Shown here in pieces: positions 22,207 to 24,041 of a DNA stretch of 24,041 nt. Each line of letters begins with the position of its first letter. Positions within the stretch are counted from its first letter, which is position 1. The notes beneath the pieces are model-generated. The model ran no database searches. It had not been told where the DNA came from and worked only from the letters and a program-made list of their open reading frames with translations. Source of the DNA: a virus; the IMG/VR virus record IMGVR_UViG_3300044730_001913, positions 1-24,041 of that record, one strand, 5' to 3'. The position numbers and the translations under genes were made by a program.

Positions 22207-23916
22207 ATGGCAGAAGAAAACATTGGTGGTTTCTTGGGGGCAATTGAAAAACTCAAATCCGGATTAAAAGACGAAGGTCTTGTCGGAGCCTTTGACAATC
22301 TATCTCAGGGAATTCAAAATATTAATAATGGTTTTTTGGAATCGAGAACAAGAGTGTTGGAATTCTCCACAGCACTATCGGATTCAGTTGCTGGTATTAC
22401 AAGATTGGGTGGAGATTTAACTGCGACTCAAGAAACAATTTCTAATATTGCAGTTGCCTCAAGACGGAATGTTGTAGAAACATCTCAAACCGTTCAAGAG
22501 ATATATGCAACTGCAAAACTGTTAGGTCAATTTGCGGACGACTTGGTACAAGATTTTGTAGAAGTAGGCAATAGTATCGAAAACATCGGAGAAATAACTG
22601 CCGAGTCCATTCAGTACATTCAAAGTATGGGACTGAATGCAAAAAAAATTATGGGTGACGTAACTGATAATATGGGATATATGAACCGATTCAATTTCCA
22701 AGATGGTGTTATGGGTCTGACAAAAATGGCAGCACAAGCATCTATGTTACGTTTTGATATGAATCAAACTGCTCAGTTAGCTGAGAAGGCTATGGACCCT
22801 GAAGGAGCTATTGAGTTGGCATCGGCATTCCAAAGATTAGGTGTGACTATGGGTACATTGGTCGACCCGTTTGCCTTGATGGATGCATCTATCAATGACC
22901 CAGGAAAATTACAAGACAGTGTCATTGATTTAGCCAAGACATACGCACAATTTGACAAAGAAACACAAAGGTTTGAAATTAATCCGTATGGAATAAGAAT
23001 GTTGAGAGAGGTTGAAAAACAAACTGGTCTGAGTGCTGAAAATTTAAAAAAGACTGCTTTAGCAGCTTTGGAATTAGACACAAGATTATCGGACATCAAT
23101 TTTAGTATTGATGCTAGTGAAGAAGATAAAATGATGATTGCCAACATAGCAAAGAAAAAAGATGGTGACTATGTTGTTAGAATATTTGATGAACAAAAAG
23201 GTGAAATAGATGTAAAACTTTCGGAATTGACCTCCCAACAGTTTAGTAAGTTAATAGAACAACAAGAACAAGAACCTAAGACGATTGAAGAAATTCAAAG
23301 AAGTCAATTTAGAGTTTCCGAAAAAATGGCTAATGATACTGCAGCAATTAAAAATTATTTTTTATATGGTGCAGCTGGTCAGACTGGATTTAGGAGAGTT
23401 TTTGAGGATTTGGGAACAGCATATGATGATTTTTCAACAAGTATGAACAAAGCGGTACCATCCCAAGGAGATATGAGAACAATGTTCGAGGGAGTTGGAA
23501 ACAGTGTTAGACAAGTTGTATTAGACGCAATTACTACAAGAGACCCTGCACAAATTGAAAAAGCTCTTAATGAGTTAGCAAAACCGAAAGAAGATATTCC
23601 TGCAAAGAGCGCTGAAATTATGAAAAGATTTTTGTCAGAACTTGGGACAAATATGCCAAAAGAAAGTTTATCTGCTGTAGGAGTAGGGTATAAACAATTG
23701 ACAGATGCCATAAGAAGTTTGACAACAGTTAGTGAAAAAACACAAACAATAAATGGAGATTTTAATTTAGATGGAACAATAAGCGTAAATGTTCAAACTC
23801 CTGGTGTTGACCCTAAACAAGTTCAGGCGCTGTTCAGAGATAGAGAATTTCAAAACTTGTTACATCAAATCATAAGAGAAAGAGCTGCTGTTGAAATAAA
23901 AGCCCTTAATAGATAA
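22207..23916 (+). CDS. 29: Tape measure-like tail protein (T4 gp29-like)
   Basis: A 569-residue, mainly alpha-helical protein, close to T4 gp29 (590). It begins MAEENIGGFLGAIEKLKSGL and has long amphipathic helices, e.g. LEFSTALSDSVAGITRLGG, LTKMAAQASMLRFDMNQTAQ and AEKAMDPEGAIELASAF, in the style of tape measure proteins. The C-terminal ~60 residues (INGDFNLDGTISVNVQTPGV) are a small beta segment before a last helix. No clear transmembrane stretch is seen. Position after the gp26/chaperone-like gene with frameshift supports the assignment. It should set tail length and fill the tube lumen. Confidence 0.72.
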   Translation: MAEENIGGFLGAIEKLKSGLKDEGLVGAFDNLSQGIQNINNGFLESRTRVLEFSTALSDSVAGITRLGGDLTATQETISNIAVASRRNVVETSQTVQEIYATAKLLGQFADDLVQDFVEVGNSIENIGEITAESIQYIQSMGLNAKKIMGDVTDNMGYMNRFNFQDGVMGLTKMAAQASMLRFDMNQTAQLAEKAMDPEGAIELASAFQRLGVTMGTLVDPFALMDASINDPGKLQDSVIDLAKTYAQFDKETQRFEINPYGIRMLREVEKQTGLSAENLKKTALAALELDTRLSDINFSIDASEEDKMMIANIAKKKDGDYVVRIFDEQKGEIDVKLSELTSQQFSKLIEQQEQEPKTIEEIQRSQFRVSEKMANDTAAIKNYFLYGAAGQTGFRRVFEDLGTAYDDFSTSMNKAVPSQGDMRTMFEGVGNSVRQVVLDAITTRDPAQIEKALNELAKPKEDIPAKSAEIMKRFLSELGTNMPKESLSAVGVGYKQLTDAIRSLTTVSEKTQTINGDFNLDGTISVNVQTPGVDPKQVQALFRDREFQNLLHQIIRERAAVEIKALNR

Positions 23917-23932
23917 AAAACAATCAAGTTTC

Positions 23933-23939
23933 TATTTAT
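23933..23939 (+). promoter_or_regulatory. TATTTAT motif, candidate late promoter element
   Basis: CTATTTATT lies 13 nt before ATG 23953, the same spacing as at the tape-measure gene. Confidence 0.35.
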
Positions 23940-23952
23940 TTAAAAACACAAA

Positions 23953-24041
23953 ATGGCTAGTCCTTTAGATTTTGCAAGCTCAGAGGTTTTTAGAAAAAAA
24001 CTTATTGTTAGAAACCTCGTGCCTTATGTAAAATCACCCAC
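23953..24041 (+). CDS. Start of a tail/baseplate protein gene (3' partial)
   Basis: ATG 23953 opens a frame that runs to the window edge (29 full codons, MASPLDFASSEVFRKKLIVR...). Too little is visible to assign it. In T4 the gene after the tape measure encodes the tube cap gp48, so a baseplate or tube-cap protein is plausible by synteny only. The ATGGC start and A-rich leader are like the other virion genes here. Confidence 0.55.
   Translation, partial: MASPLDFASSEVFRKKLIVRNLVPYVKSP

Noticed and set aside
22773-23147. Minus-strand open frames of up to 124 codons inside the tape-measure gene (also 23379-23711)
   Set aside because: Shadows of a long helical coding frame; no start context or family likeness.
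1-24041. tRNA genes, insertion sequences, reverse transcriptase/diversity-generating element, integrase or attachment sites
   Set aside because: None were seen in the sequence or in the translated frames.

Overview
The window is part of the genome of a T4-like tailed phage (contractile tail). It carries a B-family DNA polymerase of the gp43 type, neck-like proteins, a very large tail sheath protein (gp18 type), a tail tube protein (gp19 type), a gp26-type hub/tape-measure-chaperone protein and a gp29-like tape measure. The DNA is AT-rich, genes are tightly packed, and start codons lack clear Shine-Dalgarno sequences but are preceded by A-rich leaders. One promoter matches the Bacteroidota consensus (TTTG, 20 nt, TATCTTTG). 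Together these suggest a phage of a Bacteroidota host, perhaps a flavobacterium. The host is inferred.

Left part (1-6617, + strand): the 3' end of a probable fibre/structural protein, then a 412-residue protein made of three small globular domains joined by two long Thr/Pro/Asn mucin-like linkers and closed by a strong terminator. Next comes a tight operon of four overlapping glycosyltransferase genes: GT60 type, GT25 type, HtrL/YibB type, and an HtrL/YibB domain fused to a second transferase domain. A small Ig-like beta-rich protein follows. The pairing of a mucin-like protein with a GT60-type enzyme, a family known to put GlcNAc on Thr/Ser or hydroxyproline of proteins, suggests a virion-protein O-glycosylation cassette. 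I consider this the most interesting system here.

Middle part (6618-14677): DNA polymerase under a host-type promoter, with a short HsdS-like gene overlapping its end. A minus-strand block follows: an SNF2-family helicase, a Mn-type superoxide dismutase fused to a C-terminal domain that may be a nuclease, a gp13-like neck protein and a small unknown protein.

Right part (14678-24041, + strand): the tail module in near-T4 order: gp14-like and gp15-like proteins, sheath, a HAD hydrolase, tube, gp26-like protein with an apparent programmed +1 frameshift extension, tape measure, and the start of another gene. A 54-codon minus-strand gene resembling ribbon-helix-helix regulators lies in the gap before the sheath gene. 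Three strong intrinsic terminators follow the mucin-like, sheath and tube genes. A recurrent TATTTAT motif sits just upstream of nine genes on both strands and is a candidate late promoter element.
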